Below, in pieces: positions 4,818 through 12,322 of a stretch of 16,371 nucleotides of DNA. The DNA comes from Bacteroidales bacterium (lineage in GTDB: Bacteria; Bacteroidota; Bacteroidia; Bacteroidales; P3), in the NCBI GenBank assembly GCA_900769785.1, contig CAAGHV010000147.1:1-16371 (forward strand). Direction: 5' to 3'. Below the pieces are notes generated by a model. It was not told the DNA's origin. It ran no database searches and saw nothing but the letters and a program-made list of their open reading frames with translations. The stretch's first letter is position 1. The number at the start of each line of letters is the position of its first letter. The translations under genes were made by a program, and so were the position numbers.

Positions 4818-7325
4818 ATGTACAAACAAAACAAAACAACAAAAAGCAGATTGAGCCTCGCGATGAGTGCAATGCTTGTAGTGCTTACGATAAGCACACA
4901 CACCACTATCCAAGCCAACGAACCACAACGCAAACCTAAAACAGTAAACATACGTGGCACTGTGGTTGACGAAAAAAGTAATCCACTCGTAGGTGTCAGT
5001 ATTTGGAACCAGAGCTCATACCGAGGTGCTACCACTAATGCTGAAGGCAAATTCTCGCTCTATCTACCTTCGGGCGACATAGAACTTAGAGTTTCTTATA
5101 TAGGTTACCAGAGTGCCAACGTGAATTTCTTTGCCACAGGTGATACCACCTTAAGTATATCACTCAATCCCTCGGCCATACTATGCGACGAGGTGATAAT
5201 ATCCGACAGCCGTGTAAGCCTCTCCTCGCCCCTCACCTACACCACCCTCAACCGCAAAGACATACAAGACAACAACATAAGCGGTGCTTTGCCCTACGTG
5301 ATAGAGATGGAGCCATCGATGGTGTCCACCGCCGAAAATGGCACACAGGTAGGCAACACATCCTTTAGACTACGAGGCACCGATGCCACACGTATCAACG
5401 TAAACATCAATGGTATTCCTCTAAACAATGCCGAAAGTCAAGGCGTGTATTGGGTAAACATAGTAAACCTTGCTGCCATGTCCGAATCGGTACAAATACA
5501 GCGTGGTGCCGGTTCTTCCAACGGTGGCACAAGTGCTTTTGGCGGTGCCATAAGCCTGCAAACCCTCAACCCTGCCACCGAAGCATACGCCACTGCCGAT
5601 ATTAGCCGTGGCTCGTTCAACACCAACCAAACATCACTTATGGTGGGTACCGGACTGCTAAAAGATGGTTTGGCTTTCGATGCTTCATACTCCAAACTGT
5701 CTTCCGATGGGTTTCTTCGCAACGGATTCTGCGACCACGAATCGTTCTACCTAAGTGCAGGAAAATACGGCGAACGCAGTCTGTTTAAATTCGTTACCAT
5801 AATAGGTAAGCAACATACAGGCATAACATGGAACGGTGCCACACGCGAAGAAATAGCCGCCGACCCTACCTACAACAACGCAGGTGCCTACACAGACGAA
5901 ATGGGAAACACCAGATACTACGACAACGAAACCGACAACTATTGGCAACAACACTTTCAACTATACTACTCGTATCAGCTAAGCGACCAATGGCTATTTA
6001 ACACAGCACTGAACTACACCCATGGCTACGGATACTACGAAAACTACAAAGCCGACAAGAAGTTTAGCGACTATGGTTTCGACAACCAAATGCTGATAAC
6101 CAATAGCGACACATCAATAATAAAACGTTCTGACTTTGTGATACGCAAGCTGATGAACAACAGTTCATATACCGAAAACGCCTCATTGCAATACAAAACC
6201 AACCGCCTTACATTCAACATAGGCGAAATGGTAAACTACTACGATGGCGACCACTATGGTAATGTACTTTGGTGCAAACAGCCCTCGCTATCAATTAACG
6301 AGGACTACGAATGGTACCGAAACATTGGCACCAAAACAGATGTATCGGCTTTTGCCAAAGCCGAATATATGTTCAGTAGCAAGCTGTCGGGATATGCCGA
6401 TATGCAATACCGCTTTGTATTATACAACATGGACGGAATAGACGACGACTTCCTAACACTCGACTATAGCCGTACCTACAACTTCTTCAATCCCAAAGTA
6501 GGACTTAGCTATAGTCCAGATAAGGTAAACCGCTTTAGCCTGTTGGCAAGCATAGCCAACCGCGAGCCTACACGTGCCGATATAAAAGATGCCATTAAAG
6601 GCTCCACTGCCGACGACCCCGAACCCGAAACAATGCTTGACATCGAACTTGGCTACAGCTATAACCCAACACGTTGGAAACTATCGGCCAACGCATACTT
6701 TATGGGCTACAAAAACCAACTGGTATCGTCGGGCAAGCTTAACAGTGTTGGCTATGTGCTGATGGAAAATGTGGACCGCAGTTATAGAATAGGTATAGAA
6801 CTTACAGCCGGTGCCGAAATACTATCGTGGCTGAAAATAGATGCCAACATTGCCTTGAGCCAAAACAAGATAATAGACTACATACACTACGAAGAACACT
6901 ACGATAACCCCAACGACTGGAACACCACACCACAGGTGGCCAAAAACTATGGCAACACCCAATTGGCTTTCTCGCCAAACATTGTTGGTGCAGCCATTGC
7001 TACCATAGAGCCTACCAAAAATTTCAAACTACAACTTATAGGCAAATACGTTGGCGAACAATACTACGACAATACCCAACGAGAAGAAACACGCCTCGAC
7101 CCATACTTTGTGATAAACTCAAAGGTAAGCTACCTTTGGAAACTACGAGGCGGAAAAGAGATAGAATTTCAGCTGCTTGTCAACAATATCCTCGACAAGC
7201 AATACATCAACAACGCTTGGGGCTACGAAGCCCACTTCGACGACGGCAGTCCGAAATACGTCGAACAAGGCTTCTTTGTACAACCGGGCATAAACGGAAT
7301 GGGACGCATTGTACTGAAATTATAG
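4818..7325 (+). CDS. TonB-dependent outer-membrane receptor, probably for thiamine (OMthi type)
   Basis: An 835-residue receptor that should import thiamine or a thiamine precursor across the outer membrane using TonB energy. A signal peptide ends near I-Q-A (31-33). Residues about 44-118 are a carboxypeptidase-regulatory-like beta domain (I-R-G-T-V-V-D, P-L-V-G-V-S, T-N-A-E-G-K-F-S-L), the usual N-terminal extension in Bacteroidota. The plug spans about 130-255 with S-F-R-L-R-G-T-D, I-N-G-I-P-L-N and the G-G-T-S-A-F-G-G-A-I motif. The rest is the 22-strand barrel with many Tyr and Asn, ending G-R-I-V-L-K-L. No SusD partner follows, as expected for vitamin receptors. Substrate is inferred from the TPP riboswitch directly upstream and the thiamine operon downstream; Bacteroides have a riboswitch-controlled receptor of this kind, usually with pnuT and a kinase, neither of which is here. 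Confidence 0.9.
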   Translation: MYKQNKTTKSRLSLAMSAMLVVLTISTHTTIQANEPQRKPKTVNIRGTVVDEKSNPLVGVSIWNQSSYRGATTNAEGKFSLYLPSGDIELRVSYIGYQSANVNFFATGDTTLSISLNPSAILCDEVIISDSRVSLSSPLTYTTLNRKDIQDNNISGALPYVIEMEPSMVSTAENGTQVGNTSFRLRGTDATRINVNINGIPLNNAESQGVYWVNIVNLAAMSESVQIQRGAGSSNGGTSAFGGAISLQTLNPATEAYATADISRGSFNTNQTSLMVGTGLLKDGLAFDASYSKLSSDGFLRNGFCDHESFYLSAGKYGERSLFKFVTIIGKQHTGITWNGATREEIAADPTYNNAGAYTDEMGNTRYYDNETDNYWQQHFQLYYSYQLSDQWLFNTALNYTHGYGYYENYKADKKFSDYGFDNQMLITNSDTSIIKRSDFVIRKLMNNSSYTENASLQYKTNRLTFNIGEMVNYYDGDHYGNVLWCKQPSLSINEDYEWYRNIGTKTDVSAFAKAEYMFSSKLSGYADMQYRFVLYNMDGIDDDFLTLDYSRTYNFFNPKVGLSYSPDKVNRFSLLASIANREPTRADIKDAIKGSTADDPEPETMLDIELGYSYNPTRWKLSANAYFMGYKNQLVSSGKLNSVGYVLMENVDRSYRIGIELTAGAEILSWLKIDANIALSQNKIIDYIHYEEHYDNPNDWNTTPQVAKNYGNTQLAFSPNIVGAAIATIEPTKNFKLQLIGKYVGEQYYDNTQREETRLDPYFVINSKVSYLWKLRGGKEIEFQLLVNNILDKQYINNAWGYEAHFDDGSPKYVEQGFFVQPGINGMGRIVLKL

Positions 7326-7658
7326 AACTCTATACTGCCTATAATTTTGACAGTATACCATCAGTGTAGTTATACCCTATCATCAACAAATTTATAGTAT
7401 ACCATAATTGGAACAATGATTACCGGATTATAATCATAGGCAATTTTTAGAAATTGCCTATGACATCCTGCTACTATCTATAGTTCCCAGAAAAGTTTAC
7501 TTTTTTACATTTTTACATGTAAAAAATAGCAGATACTATATCCTTTTTGAGCGATAAGATATTTTGCAACACAATAGAAAACAACATTGTAAATTAATTT
7601 AAAGATAAGAAAGATAAAAATTACTTGTAGTATTTAGATTAATAAAACATACAATACT
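7326..7658 (+). other. Structured 333-bp intergenic leader before thiD
   Basis: This gene-free stretch has three short inverted repeats: TATACTG/CAGTATA (7331-7337 and 7351-7357), ATGATTA/TAATCAT (7416-7422 and 7431-7437) and a perfect 12-bp stem CATAGGCAATTT/AAATTGCCTATG (7435-7446 and 7451-7462, loop TTAG). The last two overlap by three bases, so both cannot form fully at once. AGTATACCAT occurs twice (7352-7361, 7396-7405). A 16-bp palindrome TTTTTACATGTAAAAA is at 7510-7525. No stem is followed by a U tract, and I find no second TPP riboswitch and no convincing TAnnTTTG promoter, so readthrough from the receptor gene is possible. Confidence 0.6.
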
Positions 7659-8483
7659 ATGAACAAAAAATATTATAGAGTACTTAGCATAGCCGGCAGC
7701 GATTCGGGCGGCGGTGCAGGCATACAAGCCGACATAAAAACCATAAGTGCCATGGGTTGCTATGCCTCTTCGGCAATAACAGCAGTAACGGTACAGAACA
7801 CATTAGGCGTTCAAGCCATACATCCCGTACCGGTGAACGTATTGGAAGGTCAGATAGATGCTGTACTTTCCGACATAGGTGCCGATGCCATAAAAATAGG
7901 CATGCTACACTCGGCCGAAGCAGCAAACACGGTTGCAAACATGATAGCAAAATATAAAATTCGGAATGTGGTGCTCGACCCCGTAATGGTATCCACTTCG
8001 GGACACCGACTTGCAGAGGAAAATGCCATAGAGGTAGTAAAGAGTAGGCTGATACCACTCTCACGTGTAATCACCCCAAATATACCGGAAGCAGAAATAC
8101 TTGCAGGGTGCAAGATTGAGGGCGAAGAGGATTTTGACAAGGTGACCCGACTATTGTCACACAACAGTGGTGTATCGGTACTACTAAAAGCCGGCCACAT
8201 GGAGGGCGACAACCTGGTTGATTACTTCTTCAACGCCGAGGACAAGACCACCACACTACTACCTTCCATGCGAGTACACACCACAAACACCCATGGTACA
8301 GGCTGCACACTCTCGTCGGCATTGGCAGCAACCATTGCTCAAGGTAACGATTTGACAACGGCTGCCCTATTGGCAAAAAGATATATCGAACAATCCATAA
8401 TATCAGGAGCCGAATACGAAATAGGTACCGGACATGGACCCGTAAATCATGGTTTTAACCCTAAAAAGACATTAAGCAAATGA
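7659..8483 (+). CDS. thiD: Hydroxymethylpyrimidine (phosphate) kinase ThiD
   Basis: A 274-residue ribokinase-fold enzyme that phosphorylates hydroxymethylpyrimidine and then its monophosphate to the pyrophosphate used by ThiE. The N-terminal signature I-A-G-S-D-S-G-G-G-A-G-I-Q-A-D is at 11-25, followed by T-A-V-T-V-Q-N-T. The central L-D-P-V-M-V-S and T-P-N-I-P-E-A are family motifs, and the G-T-G-C anion-hole motif with the catalytic-loop Cys216 is at 213-216. Length is normal for a single-domain ThiD. It is the first gene of the thiamine synthesis operon and its stop codon overlaps the start of thiE by 4 bp (ATGA), which indicates translational coupling. Confidence 0.96.
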   Translation: MNKKYYRVLSIAGSDSGGGAGIQADIKTISAMGCYASSAITAVTVQNTLGVQAIHPVPVNVLEGQIDAVLSDIGADAIKIGMLHSAEAANTVANMIAKYKIRNVVLDPVMVSTSGHRLAEENAIEVVKSRLIPLSRVITPNIPEAEILAGCKIEGEEDFDKVTRLLSHNSGVSVLLKAGHMEGDNLVDYFFNAEDKTTTLLPSMRVHTTNTHGTGCTLSSALAATIAQGNDLTTAALLAKRYIEQSIISGAEYEIGTGHGPVNHGFNPKKTLSK

Positions 8484-9136
8484 CACAGAATAATTACAAA
8501 TTACAGTTTATAACGCATTATAACGAACGGTATTCCTACATAGATTCGGCACGCATAGCCCTCGAAGGCGGCTGCCGATGGATACAGCTAAGAATGAAAA
8601 GTGCAAAAACTCCATTGGTGGAAGACACAGCCATAGCGATACAAAAGATGTGCCATGACTATGATGCAACCTTTATAATCGACGACAATGTGCTACTTGC
8701 CAAGAAGATAAATGCCGACGGTGTGCACCTGGGCAAAAACGACATGCCTATTGCCGAAGCAAGAAAAACGCTTGGCAATTCATTCATAATAGGTGGCACC
8801 GTCAACTCGTTCGACGACATTCTGAACACCCTCCGTAATTCCACTCCCGATTATTTTGGCTGTGGCCCATTTAGGTTTACATCTACCAAGCAGAACCTTG
8901 CCCCCATACTTGGCTGCGAGGGTTATAAGGATATAACCAACAAGTTGCGTAACAACAGCATAGATATTCCCCTTGTGGCCATAGGAGGCATAAACCGAGA
9001 CGACATCCCCATACTGTTGGAAAGCGGAGTAAACGGCATTGCATTGAGTAGCAGCATTCTCAACGCCGACAATCCGGTAAAAGAAATGCGTGATATAGTG
9101 GAAATGATATACAAAAAACTAGAAATAACTAATTAA
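8480..9136 (+). CDS. thiE: Thiamine-phosphate synthase ThiE
   Basis: A 218-residue TIM-barrel enzyme that joins hydroxymethylpyrimidine pyrophosphate to thiazole phosphate, giving thiamine phosphate. Family residues are present: Q-L-R-M-K (36-40, the pyrophosphate-binding Arg/Lys), D-D-N (68-70), G-V-H-L-G-K-N-D-M (81-89, metal-binding Asp), G-P-F-R-F-T-S-T-K (129-137, matching G-P-I-F-P-T-x-T-K), A-I-G-G-I (167-171) and a C-terminal phosphate loop near 187-192. All the main synthase residues are kept, which marks this as the catalytic copy, in contrast to the paralogue at 11554. It overlaps thiD by 4 bp and thiC starts 4 bp after it. Confidence 0.95.
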   Translation: MTQNNYKLQFITHYNERYSYIDSARIALEGGCRWIQLRMKSAKTPLVEDTAIAIQKMCHDYDATFIIDDNVLLAKKINADGVHLGKNDMPIAEARKTLGNSFIIGGTVNSFDDILNTLRNSTPDYFGCGPFRFTSTKQNLAPILGCEGYKDITNKLRNNSIDIPLVAIGGINRDDIPILLESGVNGIALSSSILNADNPVKEMRDIVEMIYKKLEITN

Positions 9137-9140
9137 TAAT

Positions 9141-10733
9141 ATGACTATGAAATCAGATTTAAAAATTTCCTATCCCGGCTCGGAAAAAGTGTACATGAAT
9201 GGAGTGATACATCCGAGCGTAAGAGTGGGTATGCGTATGGTAAGGCAACTACCTACCGTCTCTATCAAATATGGAAAACGAATAGAGGAACCCAATCCTT
9301 CCATTTACATATATGACACTTCGGGACCGTATGGCGACAGTAGTATTGACATTGATTTGGAAAAAGGTTTACCACATTTACGTGAATCGTGGATTAAAGA
9401 ACGAAAGGAAAAAGATGCCCACAATGTAGGTCAGATGTATTATGCCAAAAAAGGAATAATCACTCCCGAAATGGAGTATGTAGCAATACGAGAGAATATG
9501 AATTGCAGCATGCTAGGCATTTCAACCCATATCACACCTGAATTTGTATGCAAAGAGGTGGCCGAAGGCAGAGCCGTTATTCCGGCCAATATCAATCACC
9601 CCGAAGCCGAACCGATGATTATAGGTCGTAATTTCTTAACCAAGATCAATGCCAATATCGGCAACTCGGCAACAACATCGAGCATAGACGAAGAGGTAGA
9701 AAAAGCAATATGGAGCTGCAAGTGGGGTGCCGACACCATAATGGATTTATCCACAGGTACAAACATACACGAAACGAGAGAGTGGATTTTGCGAAACAGC
9801 CCCGTACCCATTGGTACTGTACCTATATACCAAGCTATGGAGAAGGTGAATGGCAAAGCCGAAGACCTTAGTTGGGAAATATATCGCAATGTGCTAATAG
9901 AGCAATGCCAACAAGGTGTGGACTACTTCACCATACACTGCGGCATTCGCCTACAAAATGTTATGCTTTCAGCAGACCGCCTTACAGGAGTGGTTAGTCG
10001 TGGCGGAAGCATTATCTCTAAATGGTGTCAAAGCCATCAAAAAGAAAGTTTTCTTTACGAACACTTCGACGATATATGCGACATAGCAGCACAATATGAT
10101 GTAGCCCTTTCGCTTGGCGATGGTTTACGCCCCGGCAGTATATACGATGCCAATGACAAAGCCCAGTTTGCCGAACTAGATACTATGGGAGAGCTTGTTA
10201 AAAGAGCTTGGAGTAAGAATGTTCAAGTGTTCATAGAAGGGCCCGGACATGTACCTATGCATAAGATAAAAGAAAACATGGAACGTCAGATAGAAAAATG
10301 CCACAATGCACCATTCTACACTTTGGGTCCATTAGTTACCGACATAGCTCCAGGCTACGACCATATAACATCAGCAATAGGTGCCGCTCAGATAGGATGG
10401 TATGGCACAGCAATGCTTTGCTATGTTACACCCAAAGAACATCTTGCATTGCCCAACAAAGAAGATGTACGCGAAGGTGTAGTTGCCTTTAAATTAGCGG
10501 CTCATGCTGCCGACCTTGCCAAGCAACACCCCGGAGCCATGGTACGTGACAACGCTTTGAGCAAAGCACGCTATGAATTCCGTTGGAAAGACCAGTTTAA
10601 TCTAAGCCTCGACCCAGAAAGAGCTTTGGAATACTACAAATCGTCGAATAACGTGGGAGGTAAATACTGCACTATGTGCGGACCAAACTTTTGTGCAATG
10701 AAAATAAGTCACACTATATGCAACGAAGATTAA
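9141..10733 (+). CDS. thiC: Phosphomethylpyrimidine synthase ThiC
   Basis: A 530-residue radical-SAM enzyme that rearranges aminoimidazole ribotide (a purine intermediate) to hydroxymethylpyrimidine phosphate. The C-terminal cluster motif C-x2-C-x4-C is Cys510, Cys513 and Cys518 in Y-C-T-M-C-G-P-N-F-C. Core family segments are present: G-I-I-T-P-E-M-E-Y-V-A-I-R-E-N (about 110-124), the D-Y-F-T-I-H-C-G region, S-L-G-D-G-L-R-P-G and V-F-I-E-G-P-G-H-V-P-M-H. Compared with other Bacteroidota ThiC as I recall them, the N-terminal third lacks an insertion of about 40 residues before G-I-I-T-P-E. ATG at 9141 is taken as start; the ATG at 9147 is also possible. It follows thiE by 4 bp, and the 47-bp gap to thi4 shows no terminator. 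Confidence 0.97.
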   Translation: MTMKSDLKISYPGSEKVYMNGVIHPSVRVGMRMVRQLPTVSIKYGKRIEEPNPSIYIYDTSGPYGDSSIDIDLEKGLPHLRESWIKERKEKDAHNVGQMYYAKKGIITPEMEYVAIRENMNCSMLGISTHITPEFVCKEVAEGRAVIPANINHPEAEPMIIGRNFLTKINANIGNSATTSSIDEEVEKAIWSCKWGADTIMDLSTGTNIHETREWILRNSPVPIGTVPIYQAMEKVNGKAEDLSWEIYRNVLIEQCQQGVDYFTIHCGIRLQNVMLSADRLTGVVSRGGSIISKWCQSHQKESFLYEHFDDICDIAAQYDVALSLGDGLRPGSIYDANDKAQFAELDTMGELVKRAWSKNVQVFIEGPGHVPMHKIKENMERQIEKCHNAPFYTLGPLVTDIAPGYDHITSAIGAAQIGWYGTAMLCYVTPKEHLALPNKEDVREGVVAFKLAAHAADLAKQHPGAMVRDNALSKARYEFRWKDQFNLSLDPERALEYYKSSNNVGGKYCTMCGPNFCAMKISHTICNED

Positions 10734-10780
10734 TTATAAAACATACAACGATAATTTATTAATAACAAAACTATACAAAC

Positions 10781-11551
10781 ATGATTGAAATTAAAGTTTC
10801 ACAAGGTATTATCAATACCTACTTCGAGAAATTAGAAAGAAATTTGGATTTAGATGTAGCTATTGTAGGCGGAGGTCCATCGGGCATAGTGGCAGCTTAC
10901 TACCTAGCCAAAGCCGGATTGAAAGTTGCTCAGTTCGACCGCAAGTTATCGCCCGGCGGTGGCATGTGGGGCGGTGCCATGATGTTCAACCAGATAGTGG
11001 TGCAAGAAGAAGCACTGCACATCATCAAAGAGTTTGAAGTAAACTACCGTCAATACAACAACAATCTATACGTAATGGATTCGGTGGAAAGCACCTCAGC
11101 ATTGCTGTACAAAGCCGTTCATGCCGGTGCCACAATCTTCAACTGCTACTCGGTTGAGGACGTAGTGTTTAAAAACAATGTAGTAAGCGGTGTGGTAGTC
11201 AATTGGACACCGGTTCTAAGAGAAGGTATGCACGTGGACCCGCTCAACATCATGGCCAAATGCGTAATTGATGGCACAGGTCACGACAGCGAAATGTGCC
11301 GCACCGTGGCACGCAAAAACGGCATACAGCTTGCCACCGACACCGGCGATGTTATAGGCGAACGCTCGCTCGACGTAGTATCGGGCGAAGAAGAGGTAGT
11401 AAACGGAACCAAAGAGATTTACCCCGGCTTGTATGTTTGCGGTATGGCAGCCTCCGCAGTAAGCGGCACACCACGCATGGGACCCATATTCGGTGGTATG
11501 CTCCTTTCGGGCAAAAAGGTGGCGGACATGATAATAGAAAAGCTAAAATAA
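10781..11551 (+). CDS. thi4: Thi4-type thiazole synthase (histidine, sulfide-using form)
   Basis: A 256-residue Thi4 protein that makes ADP-thiazole from NAD, glycine and a sulfur source, replacing the ThiG/ThiS/ThiF/ThiH route. The dinucleotide-binding start V-A-I-V-G-G-G-P-S-G (26-35) and the end C-G-M-A-A-S-A-V-S-G-T-P-R-M-G-P-I-F-G-G (220-239) are family hallmarks, as is S-P-G-G-G-M-W-G-G (57-65). In yeast and plant suicide Thi4 a cysteine gives up its sulfur; methanogen Thi4 has histidine there and uses free sulfide repeatedly. Here the segment G-M-H-V-D-P (149-154) places His151 at that position, so a sulfide-using, multi-turnover, iron-dependent enzyme is inferred, consistent with an anaerobic setting. 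It sits where Bacteroides operons carry thiG and thiH. Two bases separate its stop codon from the next start. Confidence 0.95.
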   Translation: MIEIKVSQGIINTYFEKLERNLDLDVAIVGGGPSGIVAAYYLAKAGLKVAQFDRKLSPGGGMWGGAMMFNQIVVQEEALHIIKEFEVNYRQYNNNLYVMDSVESTSALLYKAVHAGATIFNCYSVEDVVFKNNVVSGVVVNWTPVLREGMHVDPLNIMAKCVIDGTGHDSEMCRTVARKNGIQLATDTGDVIGERSLDVVSGEEEVVNGTKEIYPGLYVCGMAASAVSGTPRMGPIFGGMLLSGKKVADMIIEKLK

Positions 11552-11553
11552 TT

Positions 11554-12120
11554 ATGAAAATCATTGCAATAACAACGCCAACGGTAACAAATAACGACAT
11601 CTATTTAATCAAAGGCTTGGTAGATAATGGCATCGACACCATCCATCTTAGGAAACCCAATGCCACCATCGACGAATGCCGAAGACTACTATCCGGGCTA
11701 AATGCCGAACAACGGGCAAAGATTATCGTTCACAATTTTGCTGAATTGTACTTTGAGTTCTCGCTGAAAGGTATTCATATAAACAAGAATATCATATCTT
11801 TGCCCATTGGCTACGATGGATTCAAGTCTCGCTCTTGCCACTCCTTTGCCGAGGTTGTAAGGTATAAACAGGATTACGACTATATGCTCCTAAGCCCCAT
11901 CTTCGACAGCATATCCAAAACCGGATACAAATCGACCTTCAGCCAAAAAGAGCTGCAACAAGCATCAACCGACGGCATAATAGATGAAAAAGTAATAGCT
12001 TTAGGTGGCGTAACATTCAACGACATACCATATCTCAAAGCACTTAACTTTGGCGGAGTAGCAATGATAGGAAACCTCTATAATACACAAGGCTTGGAAA
12101 AGCTGAAGGATATTAAGTAA
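11554..12120 (+). CDS. ThiE/TenI-family paralogue, probably TenI-like
   Basis: A 188-residue TIM-barrel protein from the ATG at 11554, two bases after thi4; the frame is open further upstream but only by overlapping thi4. It shares the ThiE scaffold: H-L-R-K-P (31-35), G-I-H-I-N-K-N (73-79), S-C-H-S (94-97), S-P-I-F (114-117), A-L-G-G-V (149-153) and G-V-A-M-I-G (168-173). The synthase residues are changed: the Lys of Q-L-R-x-K is Pro, the N-D-R metal motif is V-H-N, and the Asp after G-V-H-L-G is missing. That fits TenI, the thiazole tautomerase that acts after ThiG, rather than a synthase. But this operon has Thi4, whose product is already aromatic. A homologue closes the Bacteroides thiamine operon as I recall it. 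Function is unresolved. Confidence 0.88.
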   Translation: MKIIAITTPTVTNNDIYLIKGLVDNGIDTIHLRKPNATIDECRRLLSGLNAEQRAKIIVHNFAELYFEFSLKGIHINKNIISLPIGYDGFKSRSCHSFAEVVRYKQDYDYMLLSPIFDSISKTGYKSTFSQKELQQASTDGIIDEKVIALGGVTFNDIPYLKALNFGGVAMIGNLYNTQGLEKLKDIK

Positions 12121-12164
12121 GAAATGCCAAACCTAGACATCATAACCCTATGGTTTACGAGTCG

Positions 12165-12203
12165 AAACTGCCATAGTTACGAGTCAAAAGTATGGCAGTT
12201 TTT
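12165..12203 (+). terminator. Intrinsic terminator of the thiamine operon
   Basis: An 11-bp perfect stem pairs AAACTGCCATA (12165-12175) with TATGGCAGTTT (12191-12201), with a 15-nt loop and a T5 run to 12203. It begins 45 bp after the last stop codon. TTACGAGTC occurs before the stem (12155-12163) and again in the loop (12177-12185). Confidence 0.85.
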
Positions 12204-12256
12204 AATGCTAAACTGCAGGGTTGTTCAAGATAAATATTGGCTTGGTATATTTACAC

Positions 12257-12295
12257 AAAAAAAAGGAGCTACGGAAAATTCCGTAACTCCTTTTT
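12257..12295 (-). terminator. Strong intrinsic terminator, - strand (bidirectional)
   Basis: A 16-bp stem with one mismatch pairs 12260-12275 (AAAAAGGAGCTACGGA) with 12280-12295 (TCCGTAACTCCTTTTT). On the - strand it ends in a U8 tract (complement of A8 at 12257-12264), 28 bp after the stop codon of the DUF2723 gene. It also has T5 on the + strand and can back up the thiamine operon terminator. Confidence 0.92.
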
Positions 12296-12322
12296 AAGCA
12301 TGTTATTGATAATAACTTTATC

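Noticed and set aside
7547..7566. Promoter for thiD (TTG at 7547, TATTTTG at 7560)
   Set aside because: The -7 box is one base short and the spacing is about 10 bp instead of about 19.
7326..7658. Second TPP riboswitch before thiD
   Set aside because: No CTGAGA, ACCTG or GATAATGCC-type conserved parts are present; TATACCCT alone is not enough.
11296..11553. Upstream extension of the TenI-like gene
   Set aside because: The extra 86 residues overlap thi4 out of frame, are Arg/His-rich and resemble no family; the ATG at 11554 starts with the conserved K-I-I-A-I-T-T strand.
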